The notes under the pieces are model-generated. The model made no database searches, was not told where the DNA came from, and worked only from the letters and a program-made list of their open reading frames with translations. A stretch of 32,652 nt of DNA from Bacteroidota bacterium (GTDB lineage: Bacteria; Bacteroidota; Bacteroidia; Bacteroidales; F082), in the NCBI GenBank assembly GCA_003232915.1, contig QIKE01000055.1:1-32652 (forward strand), written 5' to 3'. Below, one piece after another: positions 8,178 to 17,047 of this stretch; the stretch's first letter is position 1, and the number at the start of each line of letters is the position of its first letter. A program made the position numbers and the translations under genes.

Positions 8178-9068
8178 ATGAATAATTTTAGATTAGAGGT
8201 TTTTATAAAAGTAGCCGAAAAACTTAGTTTTACCAAAGCAGCAAAAGAACTTTATATTACACAACCGGCTGTTACAAAACATATTAATGCGATTGAACTA
8301 AAGTTAAATAGTAAACTTTTTGAAAGAAAAGGAAACCGTATTGAACTTACAAAAGCGGGAATTATTCTTTTGGACTATGCAAAAAAAATCGACAATATTT
8401 ACGAGCAACTTCAATTTGAGTTAAGTGCATTACAACAGGAATATAAAGGTAAACTTAGGATTGGGGCAAGTACCACAATGACGCAATATGTTATGCCCAC
8501 ATTTATGGCAAGTTTTCATTCGAAGTTTAAAGATCTTACAATAAAAGTGATAAATGGAAATACCGAACAAATAGAGAATGCACTTAAACAAAACGAAATT
8601 GATTTGGGGATTATCGAAGGACATTCAAAACGTAGAGAATTTCATTATGTTGAATTTTTAAAAGATGAAATTGTGCTAGCTGTAAGAAGTTCGCACCGGT
8701 TATCTAAAAAAGGTGAGATCAGTATAAAAGAGCTGCAAACTTTACCGATAATTGTTAGAGAAGAGGGGTCGGGAACCTTAGAATTTATTGTGTATCACTT
8801 AAAAATGAACAATCTTACTCTAAACGATTTTAATGTCGAAATTCAGTTTGGAAGTACCGAAGGAATTAAAAATTACATTCTCCATTCCGATACTTTTGCT
8901 TTTTTGTCCATTCAAAGCATTGTCAACGAATTGCGTAGAAATGAATTAAGTATTATTGATGTTAAAAACTTGGAAATTAAACGATATTTCAACTTCATTT
9001 TTCCTGAAGGTCAACAAAATCCCATAGTAGATCTTTTCATACGTTATGTTCGGGGTTATAACTTTTAG
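8178..9068 (+). CDS. LysR-family transcriptional regulator
   Basis: 296 aa, the usual family length. The N-terminal winged HTH spans about residues 1-60 and shows the hallmark pattern FTKAAKELYITQPAVTKHI. The remainder (about 90-290) fits the LysR effector-binding domain, with GASTTMTQYVMP near its start. The ATG at 8178 gives a normal HTH start. The gene is transcribed away from the GH3/serine hydrolase gene with 149 bp between starts, an arrangement in which LysR proteins often control the divergent neighbour; that link is an inference. The downstream region is decayed DNA, so any co-transcribed target may have been lost. The effector cannot be predicted. Confidence 0.9.
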   Translation: MNNFRLEVFIKVAEKLSFTKAAKELYITQPAVTKHINAIELKLNSKLFERKGNRIELTKAGIILLDYAKKIDNIYEQLQFELSALQQEYKGKLRIGASTTMTQYVMPTFMASFHSKFKDLTIKVINGNTEQIENALKQNEIDLGIIEGHSKRREFHYVEFLKDEIVLAVRSSHRLSKKGEISIKELQTLPIIVREEGSGTLEFIVYHLKMNNLTLNDFNVEIQFGSTEGIKNYILHSDTFAFLSIQSIVNELRRNELSIIDVKNLEIKRYFNFIFPEGQQNPIVDLFIRYVRGYNF

Positions 9069-9218
9069 GTATTTACAGTGAGGATTTTTCATTTACATAG
9101 GTCTTTATTTTCCCTAATTTTACAATATAAACTACTAAACTTTTGAGTTTTGTAAACCGCCAAATATCAATAAAATAAAATTCAGAAAAGATAAAAATAT
9201 TATATAATCAGGTGTATA

Positions 9219-9590
9219 TGTTTAAATTTGTGGTTGTTATTAACAAAGTTATGCAACATCACAAAAATACAAAAAAGCCGGAACAAATCGAAAAGATTTC
9301 GCAAAACAACAAAGAAATTTGCGACAACATTGGAAAGTAATGGGCACTTTTGATGTAAAGTCTGTGCATAAAACCTTTGACGCATTAAAACGAAACATTT
9401 ATTTCCACTTTATCTGAAGAACACTTATAACGAACAAAAAAAAGAAAGTGAAAAATTCGAACTTAAACCGCAAGAGTTCAAAAAGCAATTCATAAAGCAG
9501 AGCGAAAGAAATACATCCGGATACAAACGTATAAAAGAAACCTACAAAACCAAAATAGAAATAGCTAATTCTATGATAAAGAGAATAATA
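9219..9590 (+). pseudogene. Unidentified decayed coding remnants
   Basis: Short stretches in different frames look coding but are broken. One runs MQHHKNTKKPEQIEKISQNN and stops; an overlapping frame gives RQHWKVMGTFDVKSVHKTFD and stops. After a further shift comes a charged stretch with KPQEFKKQFIKQSER and GYKRIKETY. The order suggests one ancestral gene with two or more frameshifts. I do not recognise the family. It lies between the LysR gene and an ISL3 transposase relic, so transfer-related cargo is plausible. Confidence 0.35.
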
Positions 9591-9599
9591 ATGTTAAAT

Positions 9600-10015
9600 A
9601 TTATTTTGAAGTGCCAGGAGAAGTACAAACTTAATCTAAAGAAGAAGAAATCCCTGTCTCTGGTTCCCTGATTTGATGAAATGAATCTTTGTATTTTGCT
9701 ATTAATACCTTCTGCCATTGCATTGGTTTCATCGTTTAAAAAGTAATTCATTATTTGCTTTTCGTTAGTTTCTATCAGGGTTTTAAAGTTAAGCATCATC
9801 TATTTCAGCATCTTCTACATCTTCATACCAATGATGAAATTGTTTGTCAATTTGCAGGAAGTGTTTCCCAATATTTTTCTGACTCATAAAATCTCTAAAT
9901 TGACAAGCCATGGCATATGCTTTTGCTATTTCGGGATAATGTTCAAATAACACTTTAGCTCGTTTAGCTTGTTTGTCGGTCCATTGAGATTTGAATTTGT
10001 ACAGTAAACACTAAA
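9600..10015 (-). pseudogene. ISL3-family transposase relic (C-terminal part, frameshifted)
   Basis: Two minus-strand segments are joined by a frameshift near 9785-9791. The upstream segment reads LLYKFKSQWTDKQAKRAKVL and ends HHWYEDVEDAEIDDA-stop. The downstream one reads YFLNDETNAMAEGINSKIQ and TRDRDFFFFRL, which matches the conserved ISL3 C-terminal pattern (..TNA.AE..N.KI......G.R....F..RL). The N-terminal two thirds, including most DDE residues, are missing, and no terminal repeats were found. It is dead. The 175 bp from 10015 to the MITE shows nothing recognisable. Confidence 0.75.
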
Positions 10016-10189
10016 TTTTCCACCTCAGGGACAGGCTACATAATCGTAGCATTATGGTAAAATTAATCGTATGTAATTGTATGTATGATAAATATGCTAT
10101 ATATTGTCTTGTTTTTTTATCTATTTATTGATTTTAATCATTAGATTATCTTTAAGTTATGAATTCCGAAAGTTCAGTAAATTATAGTT

Positions 10190-10359
10190 GAGTCCAGTCT
10201 AAAAAGGTTAACTAGGGTAAATAATGAAAATCGGTATTGACCCCTTCCCTAAAAAATGTACTGATCTTCAGCCACTTCCGATCTTCAGCCACTTCCCCTT
10301 TAGGGGATTGAGGGGTAAAAGTGGCTGAAACCAAATTGTAACCTTTTTAGACTGGACTC
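10190..10359. mobile_element. 170 bp MITE with perfect 21 bp terminal inverted repeats
   Basis: The left end GAGTCCAGTCTAAAAAGGTT(A) at 10190-10210 is perfectly inverted at 10339-10359. The element is flanked by ATAGTT at 10184-10189 and 10360-10365, a candidate 6 bp target-site duplication. Inside are two exact tandem copies of GATCTTCAGCCACTTCC (10263-10279, 10280-10296). TTCAGCCACTT (10284-10294) pairs with AAGTGGCTGAA (10319-10329) around CCCCTTTAGGGG. There is no ORF. Its ends resemble those of the degraded IS at 29455-30524, which suggests mobilisation in trans. Confidence 0.8.
10263..10329 (+). repeat. Tandem 17 bp repeat and hairpin inside the MITE
   Basis: GATCTTCAGCCACTTCC is present twice in tandem without a gap (10263-10279 and 10280-10296). 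The second copy forms the left arm of an 11 bp stem with AAGTGGCTGAA at 10319-10329, so the loop holds the CCCCTTTAGGGG palindrome. Either copy could pair with the right arm, giving two alternative hairpins. Confidence 0.8.
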
Positions 10360-10467
10360 ATAGTTTGAATAAATAGCACTTTGTATTTTCTTTGTTATTT
10401 ATTAACTAAATAATATTTTGTTGCAATAGAATTGTGTTAAGGTAGGAAATCCAAACATTTTTTTGTG

Positions 10468-10475
10468 TAGTTTTG
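10468..10475 (+). promoter_or_regulatory. -7 promoter element of the barrel protein gene
   Basis: TAGTTTTG ends 12 nt before the ATG at 10488 and overlaps the TTG that the ORF track took as start, so the ATG is the better start. Confidence 0.6.
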
Positions 10476-10487
10476 TACAAAAATTCT

Positions 10488-11195
10488 ATGAAGAAAATAA
10501 TATTACTAATAGCGGTTTTATTTCTGGGAGGTCAATTTATTAAAGCACAAAACGAAAGGCGGTATATTGGTATAAATATCGGGCCTTCGTTTCCTTCTTC
10601 CGACTTTGCCAAAACGGATATTAACGATTCTACATCTGGCTATGCAAAAACGGGAATTGATTTGCGTATGGTATATGCATTTCGTTTGAGCCATAATTTA
10701 GGTTTTCAGTTTAATATCAATTATCATTCTAATGAAATTAACATTCAAAAATTAGAAGCATCTGCCATTCAAAAATTTAAAAATATGTCATTCAGCATCG
10801 AAAATCGCAATCCGTGGACGGGTGGGTGTGCATTTTTTGGCCCGTATTTCAGGTTTCCCATAACCCGTAATCTTTCGTGGGATGTTCGAGGTTCAATTGG
10901 TTTGTATGTTCTTTATTCGCCTGATTTCATCATCAGGGGAACCTCCGTTACGGGCGATAAAGCAGAATATTACCGTTATACCGATAAATCTTTTTCCTTT
11001 GGTTATACTATTGGTACCGGTTTAAAATACCGTATCAACAACTATTATATCCTGCTGTTTGCCGATTATAGTGGTACCGATACTCAATTTAACCATGTTA
11101 CGGGCACCGGCTGGGATAATACTCCTTACGATATTCCACTTAAACAAAGTATACGGAATTTAAGTGTTACCGTTGGATTTGCCTATATTTTGTAA
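10488..11195 (+). CDS. Outer-membrane beta-barrel protein, hypothetical
   Basis: 235 aa from the ATG. A clear signal peptide (MKKIILLIAVLFLGGQFIKA-Q) is followed by alternating strand-like segments rich in Tyr, Phe and Gly, such as RYIGINIGPSFP, LGFQFNINYHS, SFGYTIGTGLKYRI and LSVTVGFAYIL, ending in an aromatic/hydrophobic strand. This is the general pattern of the OmpA-like/PorT-like outer-membrane beta-barrel families of Bacteroidetes; the exact family and ligand are unknown. The track's start (TTG 10473) falls within the -7 element and is rejected. The glycosylase gene begins only 20 nt downstream, so the two are probably co-transcribed, although no functional link is evident. Confidence 0.75.
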   Translation: MKKIILLIAVLFLGGQFIKAQNERRYIGINIGPSFPSSDFAKTDINDSTSGYAKTGIDLRMVYAFRLSHNLGFQFNINYHSNEINIQKLEASAIQKFKNMSFSIENRNPWTGGCAFFGPYFRFPITRNLSWDVRGSIGLYVLYSPDFIIRGTSVTGDKAEYYRYTDKSFSFGYTIGTGLKYRINNYYILLFADYSGTDTQFNHVTGTGWDNTPYDIPLKQSIRNLSVTVGFAYIL

Positions 11196-11215
11196 ATCGT
11201 AAAAATTGTTTTTCT

Positions 11216-11827
11216 GTGAAAGTCCCTCTTTCGTTTTATCGCAACGATGATGTTACGGGTATTGCAAAACAATTGCTCGGACAATATTTGATTACCCGGA
11301 TTGACGGAAAACTAACCGGCGGTATCATCACCGAAACGGAGGCTTATGCGGGTATTACCGACAAGGCATCACACGCGTACAATAACCGCCGAACACGCCG
11401 TACTAAAGTAATGTTCGACGAAGGTGGCAGAAGTTATGTGTATTTTACTTATGGTATGCATCATTTGTTCAATATTGTAACTTCCGTAAAAGACAATCCT
11501 CATGCTGTGCTTATCAGGGCAATACACCCCACACTCGGCATTAATATTATGCTGAAACGTCGAGGAAAACAACAACAGGATAAAAATCTTACCAATGGCC
11601 CCGCAAAGCTCTGTCAGGCTTTAGGAATTTCACTACAGCAAAACAATATTTTGCTTGATGGCGAAGTAGTGTGGGTTGAATACAGCGGTTGGGAAATAGA
11701 TGAAAATATAATTGCAGCCGGACCTCGTGTCGGCGTCGATTATGCCCAAGAAGATGCTTTGCTGTTTTATCGTTTTTTATTGGAAAAACTTCCAACGGCA
11801 TTTGCAAAAAACAGCTGTCAACTTTGA
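11216..11827 (+). CDS. DNA-3-methyladenine glycosylase (AAG/MPG type)
   Basis: Base-excision repair enzyme that removes alkylated purines such as 3-methyladenine. 203 aa, typical for bacterial AAG-like proteins. Conserved features in order: LLGQYLITRIDG; GGIITETEAYAG with the predicted water-activating Glu of ETEAY near residue 42; SHAYNNRRTRRTKVMF; GRSYVYFTYGMHHLFNIV, which carries the residues that insert into DNA; VLIRAIHP; and NLTNGPAKLCQALGI. The GTG at 11216 is the only sensible start, since the fold begins at once with LSFYRNDDVTGIAKQLLG. It lies 20 nt after the barrel protein and probably shares its transcript. A 564 bp gene-free stretch follows. Confidence 0.93.
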   Translation: MKVPLSFYRNDDVTGIAKQLLGQYLITRIDGKLTGGIITETEAYAGITDKASHAYNNRRTRRTKVMFDEGGRSYVYFTYGMHHLFNIVTSVKDNPHAVLIRAIHPTLGINIMLKRRGKQQQDKNLTNGPAKLCQALGISLQQNNILLDGEVVWVEYSGWEIDENIIAAGPRVGVDYAQEDALLFYRFLLEKLPTAFAKNSCQL

Positions 11828-12379
11828 TATACTCAATCATATAGTATTTCAAATTATAATCTCACCGGTAATAGTTTATCAAATAATCAACTCGTAAATA
11901 GGCTTAATCACGATGTATAATCGAATCCTCAACAAAAGACATTAATTTATATTTTTTTACCGGCACACCTAATGTGTCAAAGGTTTTGTTGTAATTTTAG
12001 AAAATAAATTATATTATTATGAGGCAGTGCCGGTTATATATCAACAAAAATATTTTTTTATTATAGAAACTTCATTCCTCAAATACAAATCAACTCGTCG
12101 GAAAATCAACAAAATTGTATTCGGATACGTAACTATTAACAATAAAAATTCGTTCTTCCAAAATAAAAGATTAGCTTATCTTTCTACAACAGTAAATGTG
12201 TAATATTTTACTAAGTGTTTGCAAGCGGCCTCATTGCTTACTGTATCTCAACAAACATTACCACTATGCTTTTTGTGCTAACGGCAAGTAACATTTCAGG
12301 TGAATACGACTTTTTAGTTTTTTTTCACTTTATGCACTAATAGGCTTAATTTTTCGTTTTGTTGTTCATCAAATTATTA
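11828..12379. other. Gene-free AT-rich spacer
   Basis: No supportable ORF or strong terminator is visible. The only structure noticed is an 8 bp inverted repeat, ACCGGCAC (11959-11966) and GTGCCGGT (12027-12034), separated by 60 bases of AT-rich sequence. Its role is unknown. Confidence 0.5.
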
Positions 12380-12387
12380 TACTTTTG
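12380..12387 (+). promoter_or_regulatory. -7 element abutting bamD (possible leaderless promoter)
   Basis: TACTTTTG ends only 4 bases before the ATG at 12392 (sequence TACTTTTG-CGGC-ATG). In Bacteroidetes, transcription starts about 5-7 nt after this element, so the mRNA would begin at or within a base or two of the start codon. Confidence 0.55.
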
Positions 12388-12391
12388 CGGC

Positions 12392-13183
12392 ATGTTTAAA
12401 AAAGGCCTATTTTATTTGTTAGTTGTTGGTTTGTTTGTACTTAGCTTCGGTTGCACGAACTACAATAAAATATTGAAAAGTGCAAATAACGATTTAAAGT
12501 ACGAAACCGGCATTGACCTATATGAAAAAGGCGATTTTACGCGTGCATTACAGTTTTTTGATTTGTTGCGAGCCATCAATAGCGGAACCGAAAAAGGAGA
12601 GAAACTTACTTATTACACAGCAAATTGTTATTTTCAGTTAAAAGACTATGACATAGCGAGTTATTATTATAAACGATATGTTCAAATGTATCCTCGCAGT
12701 AAACATGCCGAAGAAGCCTCTTTTTTAAGTGCTTATTGTAATTATCTCAGTTCGCCTCGCCCTAGTCTTGATCAAACCACAACTTACACTGCACTTTCCG
12801 AATTACAAATGTTTATAGACAGGTATCCGAAAAGTGCAAAAGTAGCTGAAGCTAACAGGCTAATGGACAAATTAAGAAATAAATTAGAAGAAAAAGACTA
12901 TCATATAGCAATGCTTTATTACAAAATGGCTGATTATCAGGCTGCTATCACCTCTTTTAAAAATTTACTTGACGACTATCCCGATACTGACTTTCGTGAA
13001 GAAATTCTTTATTATACTACTAAAGCTTATTTCGAATATGCTGAAAAAAGTATTGTTAAAAAGAAAAAGGAGCGCTATGAAAAAACCGTGGAAGCGTATA
13101 ACAATTTAAAATATATGTATCCCGAAAGTAAATTCATAAAGGAACTGGAACCATTAAATCAAAAAGCAAGAAATCATTTATAA
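12392..13183 (+). CDS. bamD: Outer-membrane assembly lipoprotein BamD
   Basis: Lipoprotein of the BAM complex, which inserts beta-barrel proteins in the outer membrane together with BamA. 263 aa from the ATG. The lipoprotein signal peptide MFKKGLFYLLVVGLFVLSFG is followed by the lipobox Cys at residue 21. TPR-like repeats then cover the rest: YEKGDFTRALQFFDLLRA, LKDYDIASYYYKRYVQMYP, ALSELQMFIDRYPKSAKVAEA, MADYQAAITSFKNLLDDYP and YNNLKYMYPESKF. The ORF-track start (TTG 12359) lies upstream of the promoter element and is rejected. It is the first gene of the conserved Bacteroidetes operon bamD-rpoZ-coaBC-DUF4835, with a 15 nt gap to rpoZ. Confidence 0.93.
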   Translation: MFKKGLFYLLVVGLFVLSFGCTNYNKILKSANNDLKYETGIDLYEKGDFTRALQFFDLLRAINSGTEKGEKLTYYTANCYFQLKDYDIASYYYKRYVQMYPRSKHAEEASFLSAYCNYLSSPRPSLDQTTTYTALSELQMFIDRYPKSAKVAEANRLMDKLRNKLEEKDYHIAMLYYKMADYQAAITSFKNLLDDYPDTDFREEILYYTTKAYFEYAEKSIVKKKKERYEKTVEAYNNLKYMYPESKFIKELEPLNQKARNHL

Positions 13184-13198
13184 TATTAATTAAGAAAT

Positions 13199-13534
13199 AT
13201 GGACTACAAAAGAATTAAAACCGAGACAACAGCAGTAACGCGTCAAAAGGACAGATTTTACGACCAAACAGGTAACATATACGAAACGACGGTGATACTT
13301 TCGAAGCGAGCTAACCAGATTGCCGCCGAGTTGAAACATGAACTCGACCAGAAAATTTCGGAGTTTGCGACTATCAACGATACTTTGGAAGAAGTGTTTG
13401 AAAACCGCGAACAAATCGAAATTGCAAAATTTTACGAAAGACTTCCCAAGCCCACACTCTTTGCAATTCACGAGTTTTTGGACGAGCAGATTTATTTCAG
13501 AAATCCACACAAAGAAATGGCAAAAGAATTTTAA
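13199..13534 (+). CDS. rpoZ: RNA polymerase omega subunit-like protein (Bacteroidetes RpoZ/Rpb6 family)
   Basis: 111 aa. The middle carries the omega/Rpb6 pattern TGNIYETTVILSKRANQIA (residues 25-43), the region that clamps the C-terminus of beta-prime, followed by a charged helix KHELDQKISEF. The C-terminal half (EVFENREQIEIAKFYERLPKP) is the extension seen in the Bacteroidetes version. Position between bamD and coaBC is characteristic of the phylum; in many bacteria rpoZ also lies near coaBC. ATG start, 27 nt before coaBC. Confidence 0.85.
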   Translation: MDYKRIKTETTAVTRQKDRFYDQTGNIYETTVILSKRANQIAAELKHELDQKISEFATINDTLEEVFENREQIEIAKFYERLPKPTLFAIHEFLDEQIYFRNPHKEMAKEF

Positions 13535-13561
13535 TAGCCTTTCGGCTTATTACTTAAGCAA

Positions 13562-14758
13562 ATGCTACAGGGAAAAAACATTATTGTTGGTATTACAGGT
13601 GGAATTGCAGCCTATAAAATTCCGCTTTTGATTCGCATGCTAAAAAAAGAGGGTGCAGAAGTTCGTGTGTTGGTGACCGATGTGGCTAAAAATTTTGTTA
13701 CCCCTTTAACACTTTCCGTAGTTTCTGAAAATCCGGTAGCAACAGATTTTTTCGATTCCGAAACAGGCCAATGGAATAGCCATATCGACTTGGGGTTGTG
13801 GGCAGATGCTCTTTTATTGGCGCCGCTTACTGCTAATACTATGGCAAAAATGGCGGCGGGTATAGCCGATAATCTTTTGTTGACGGTTGTTTTGTCGGCG
13901 CGTTGCCCATTGTTTTTTGCCCCGACAATGGATATGGATATGTTTAAAAATGTTGTAACACAGCAAAATATTGTTAAATTACAAGCCTTGGGATATTATT
14001 ATATCGAACCGGCGAAAGGTGAACTTGCCAGCGGACTGAAAGGTCTGGGAAGAATGCCCGAACCGGAAGAATTGTTTAGTATTCTTGCGCAATATTTTAA
14101 AAAAAATACTATTTTTAACGATAAACATGTTTTAATATCCGCCGGACCAACACACGAACCCATTGACCCTGTACGGTTTATTGGAAACAATAGTACGGGA
14201 AAAATGGGAATAGAACTTGCCAAGACTTTTGCTCAACAAGGTGCTATAGTAGAATTGGTACTCGGCCCTACACAAATAACTACGGGTTTTCCTGGAATAA
14301 GCGTACACAGTGTAATTACCGCTAAAGAAATGACCGAAGTGTGCAAAAACTTGTTCCCGCAAAACGACATCGTCGTTATGGCTGCCGCCGTTGCCGACTT
14401 TACACCAAAGGTTGTGTCAGCCACGAAAATAAAAAAGGAAATACAATTGAATTCCATAACGTTGAAACCTACCGAAGATATTCTTTCATCTTTAGGGAAA
14501 ATGAAAAAAAATGGACAGATTTTAATTGGCTTTGCGCTTGAAACTGACAACGAATTGGAAAATGCCAAAAAGAAGTTGCAAAAGAAAAATCTTGATATGA
14601 TAGTGTTGAACTCGCTACAAGACATGGGAGCTGGCTTTGGTTTCGATACAAATAAAATTACACTGATTAAAAAAGGAGAAAAACCCGTTTATTATATCTT
14701 AAAATCGAAAAAAGAGGTAGCGCAGGATATTGTCTCTGAAATTGCAAAATATATTTAA
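13562..14758 (+). CDS. coaBC: Bifunctional phosphopantothenoylcysteine synthetase/decarboxylase
   Basis: Coenzyme A biosynthesis: CoaB ligates 4'-phosphopantothenate to cysteine and CoaC decarboxylates the product with FMN. 398 aa, the usual length. The CoaC flavoprotein domain (1-180) has the GITGGIAAYK nucleotide-binding turn, catalytic His74 in WNSHIDL and APLTANTMAKMAAG. The position of the E. coli ACGD active-site cysteine reads ASGLKGLGRM, i.e. Ser replaces Cys, which I believe is usual in this phylum. The CoaB domain (about 190-398) has SAGPTHEPIDPVRFIGNNS, AAAVADF and the KIKK lysine motif. Third gene of the operon; the next gene starts 10 nt after its stop. Confidence 0.95.
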   Translation: MLQGKNIIVGITGGIAAYKIPLLIRMLKKEGAEVRVLVTDVAKNFVTPLTLSVVSENPVATDFFDSETGQWNSHIDLGLWADALLLAPLTANTMAKMAAGIADNLLLTVVLSARCPLFFAPTMDMDMFKNVVTQQNIVKLQALGYYYIEPAKGELASGLKGLGRMPEPEELFSILAQYFKKNTIFNDKHVLISAGPTHEPIDPVRFIGNNSTGKMGIELAKTFAQQGAIVELVLGPTQITTGFPGISVHSVITAKEMTEVCKNLFPQNDIVVMAAAVADFTPKVVSATKIKKEIQLNSITLKPTEDILSSLGKMKKNGQILIGFALETDNELENAKKKLQKKNLDMIVLNSLQDMGAGFGFDTNKITLIKKGEKPVYYILKSKKEVAQDIVSEIAKYI

Positions 14759-14768
14759 TCAAGCAATT

Positions 14769-15665
14769 ATGAAAAAAATACTTCTTGCAATGGTGTTTTT
14801 TATTCTTGGCAAAGGTCTTTTTGCACAGGAATTTATTTGTCAGGTGCAAATCAATGCGCAACAAGTACGAGGGGTTGACCCTACTATTTTTGACAACCTG
14901 AAAACTTCCGTTTTCGATTTTATTAACAATCGTAAATGGTCTAACTACAATTTAAAATACGAAGAACGTATCGGATGTACTATTTTGATCACCATTTCTA
15001 AGGCTGTATCTACTGATGAATTTAAAGGGCAGTTTAATGTGGTGTTGCAGCGTCCAATATATAAAACCGATTACAATTCGCCCCTACTTAACATTATCGA
15101 CAAAGATATCTCTTTTATTTACAGACCCAATCAACCCGTTAACTTTGTCGATAATACGTATACCGACAATCTCTCTTCGCTTTTGGCTTATTATGCCTAT
15201 TTTATGTTGGGGCAGTATTTCGACACTTTTTCACTGGACGGTGGTACCGATTTTTATCAAAAAGCTATGTCGGTGGTGCAGTCGGCACAAAATTCGAATC
15301 GCAAAGGATGGCAGTCGTTCGAGGGACAGAAAAATCGCTATCATCTTGTGGAAGAATACTTGAACAGTGCTTATGAACCTATGCGCGTTTTCCTTTACGA
15401 TTATCATCGTAAAGGACTTGATGAAATGGCTGAACATATCGAATCCGGACGTTCCGAAATTCTTAGTACGTTAAGTGATCTTAAAAAAGTTAACGACAAA
15501 CGACCCGGAATGTTTTCTATGCAGGTTTTGCTTGATGCCAAACGTACCGAAATAATTAATATCTTTTCAAAAGCTACTCCTACCGAAAAAACTTCTATGA
15601 TAAACATTATGCAAGAGGTTGACCCCGCTAATGCTTCGCGTTATCAAGAAGTGATGAGAAAATGA
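14769..15665 (+). CDS. DUF4835 protein, PorD-like (type IX secretion associated)
   Basis: 298 aa from the ATG. Signal peptide MKKILLAMVFFILGKGLFAQ, then a secreted domain with motifs of the DUF4835 family: CQVQINAQQVRGVD near the mature N-terminus, FDNLKTSVFDFINNRKWS, VLQRPIYKTDYNSPLLNIID and LLAYYAYFMLGQYFDTFS. The family includes PorD, which is required for T9SS in Porphyromonas. It regularly follows coaBC in Bacteroidetes. The ORF-track start (14730) lies inside coaBC and would put 13 residues before the signal peptide, so it is rejected. A T9SS cargo protein is encoded later in this window, which fits. recN, often the next gene, is not here; a restriction-related gene lies there instead. 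Confidence 0.83.
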   Translation: MKKILLAMVFFILGKGLFAQEFICQVQINAQQVRGVDPTIFDNLKTSVFDFINNRKWSNYNLKYEERIGCTILITISKAVSTDEFKGQFNVVLQRPIYKTDYNSPLLNIIDKDISFIYRPNQPVNFVDNTYTDNLSSLLAYYAYFMLGQYFDTFSLDGGTDFYQKAMSVVQSAQNSNRKGWQSFEGQKNRYHLVEEYLNSAYEPMRVFLYDYHRKGLDEMAEHIESGRSEILSTLSDLKKVNDKRPGMFSMQVLLDAKRTEIINIFSKATPTEKTSMINIMQEVDPANASRYQEVMRK

Positions 15666-15725
15666 GTCGTTATAGCCAACTAAACTCATCTATCTTTTAA
15701 ATATATTGAGGATAGTGTTTATTGT

Positions 15726-16961
15726 TTAAGCTTTATTTGCTATTTTTTCCATTATATGATAACTGTCGCCGAGTTTACATAAAGCATTACAATTATCTCT
15801 CAATTCCGATGTCAAAATATACAATATCTCCAAATTGCTGTTACGAATGGCCGGCCTGTTTAATTGCAGTTTTACTTCTTGTTCTCTGTTGTTTGGGATT
15901 ATGATATAAAGTTTCGAATTAGAGGAGGGCAACGAAAATGACAAATCTGTCAACCGTAAAATACCTGAATAAATTGAGGTGCTTTTTTCGACTTCAAATG
16001 CACACACAACGTGATTCGTATCTTTTTCAAACCATACAATGTCAATTAGTTTTATTGTACTGAAAATTTCTTTAGGAACATCTATTTTAGGAAATTCTTT
16101 AATGCTGATAAAGGAAAATTTGTTTCCGTTATAGATTTTTGAACGGTCATTGGAAGCGGCTATTACATCATAATTCAGGGCATTACCAATTTTGAGTAAA
16201 TGATATTGCATTTCAGAATGTAACTCGCTTTCCTGTTTCTCACCAACAACCTTTTGACGCCTTTTCTGCAATTGTTTTAAAATCTTTTCCCTGTCCTTGT
16301 CTGTGAGGGTTGATTCTTGTCCAGCTAAGATATTTTTTGCTCCAATTTCAAAAAGCAAACCGCTAAAAGCACCTAAATCTGTTGAAAGGTACTGTCTGTA
16401 TTGCTGATTTTGTTGAATTATCACTTCACGCATCCTTAAATACTCCGACCAAGAACCTAACTTTACTTTGTCATTAAACAAGATGTTGAAACCTTTTACA
16501 ATTGCCGTATTACAAGGTGGAATAATTGTAGGGTGAAGAAAATACAAGATACTTGCAACCGCCGGGCCTAGTCCTTTTATTTTTTTCTCGTCTAATTTGA
16601 TGATTTCTGTCAAAAGGGTATTTTCATTTGACGTTTTCAGGCAATTTTCTAAAAACTGTCCGAAGTATCGCTTGTTGTCTTGGTTTTCGTAAATGTCTGG
16701 TATTCTGAGTTTTGGCTTCCAATAGAAGGGGTGGGATGCTCCTTCAAATACTTGCTTTTGCTCGGTAATGCAGGTCAAAACAAATTCGAGTGAACTCCCT
16801 TTGTAATCGTTCGGGAAGGTGTCTGCTTTTATGTCGTGTATGACCTGGATGACACCGCGTCTGATCGAACGAAAAGCTTTTAGTCGTTCTTCATTATTCA
16901 CGAACCATGTGTTATATACCAGATCTGAATTTTCTTTATATTGTTTAATTAAATTTTCCAT
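15726..16961 (-). CDS. Restriction-endonuclease-like protein (HhH-like N-part, PD-(D/E)XK-like C-part)
   Basis: 411 aa from ATG 16961; the track's 430 aa start is a TTG. Two regions are visible. At about residues 125-165, [22 protein letters not shown] resembles the helix-hairpin-helix region of DNA glycosylases. In the C-terminal half, [20 protein letters not shown] is followed by [23 protein letters not shown] and GILRLTDL. The spacing D...(V/A)F-E-V-E-K fits a PD-(D/E)XK nuclease core. I therefore call a type II-like restriction endonuclease, without a specificity. No methyltransferase is adjacent; upstream are only a RhuM pseudogene and a transposase relic. It is convergent with the porD-like gene, 60 nt apart. 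No secretion signal. Confidence 0.6.
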   Translation of the reverse strand: MENLIKQYKENSDLVYNTWFVNNEERLKAFRSIRRGVIQVIHDIKADTFPNDYKGSSLEFVLTCITEQKQVFEGASHPFYWKPKLRIPDIYENQDNKRYFGQFLENCLKTSNENTLLTEIIKLDEKKIKGLGPAVASILYFLHPTIIPPCNTAIVKGFNILFNDKVKLGSWSEYLRMREVIIQQNQQYRQYLSTDLGAFSGLLFEIGAKNILAGQESTLTDKDREKILKQLQKRRQKVVGEKQESELHSEMQYHLLKIGNALNYDVIAASNDRSKIYNGNKFSFISIKEFPKIDVPKEIFSTIKLIDIVWFEKDTNHVVCAFEVEKSTSIYSGILRLTDLSFSLPSSNSKLYIIIPNNREQEVKLQLNRPAIRNSNLEILYILTSELRDNCNALCKLGDSYHIMEKIANKA

Positions 16962-17047
16962 TTTTGATTTTCTTACATTATGACCAACGCTTTGAATATG
17001 GGGCGTTTGGCATTTCAACGCTCGTCATTTTCTAATTTACCGAATTT

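Noticed and set aside
13338-13631. 97 aa ORF overlapping rpoZ and coaBC
   Set aside because: It is out of frame with two conserved genes and has no signal of its own.
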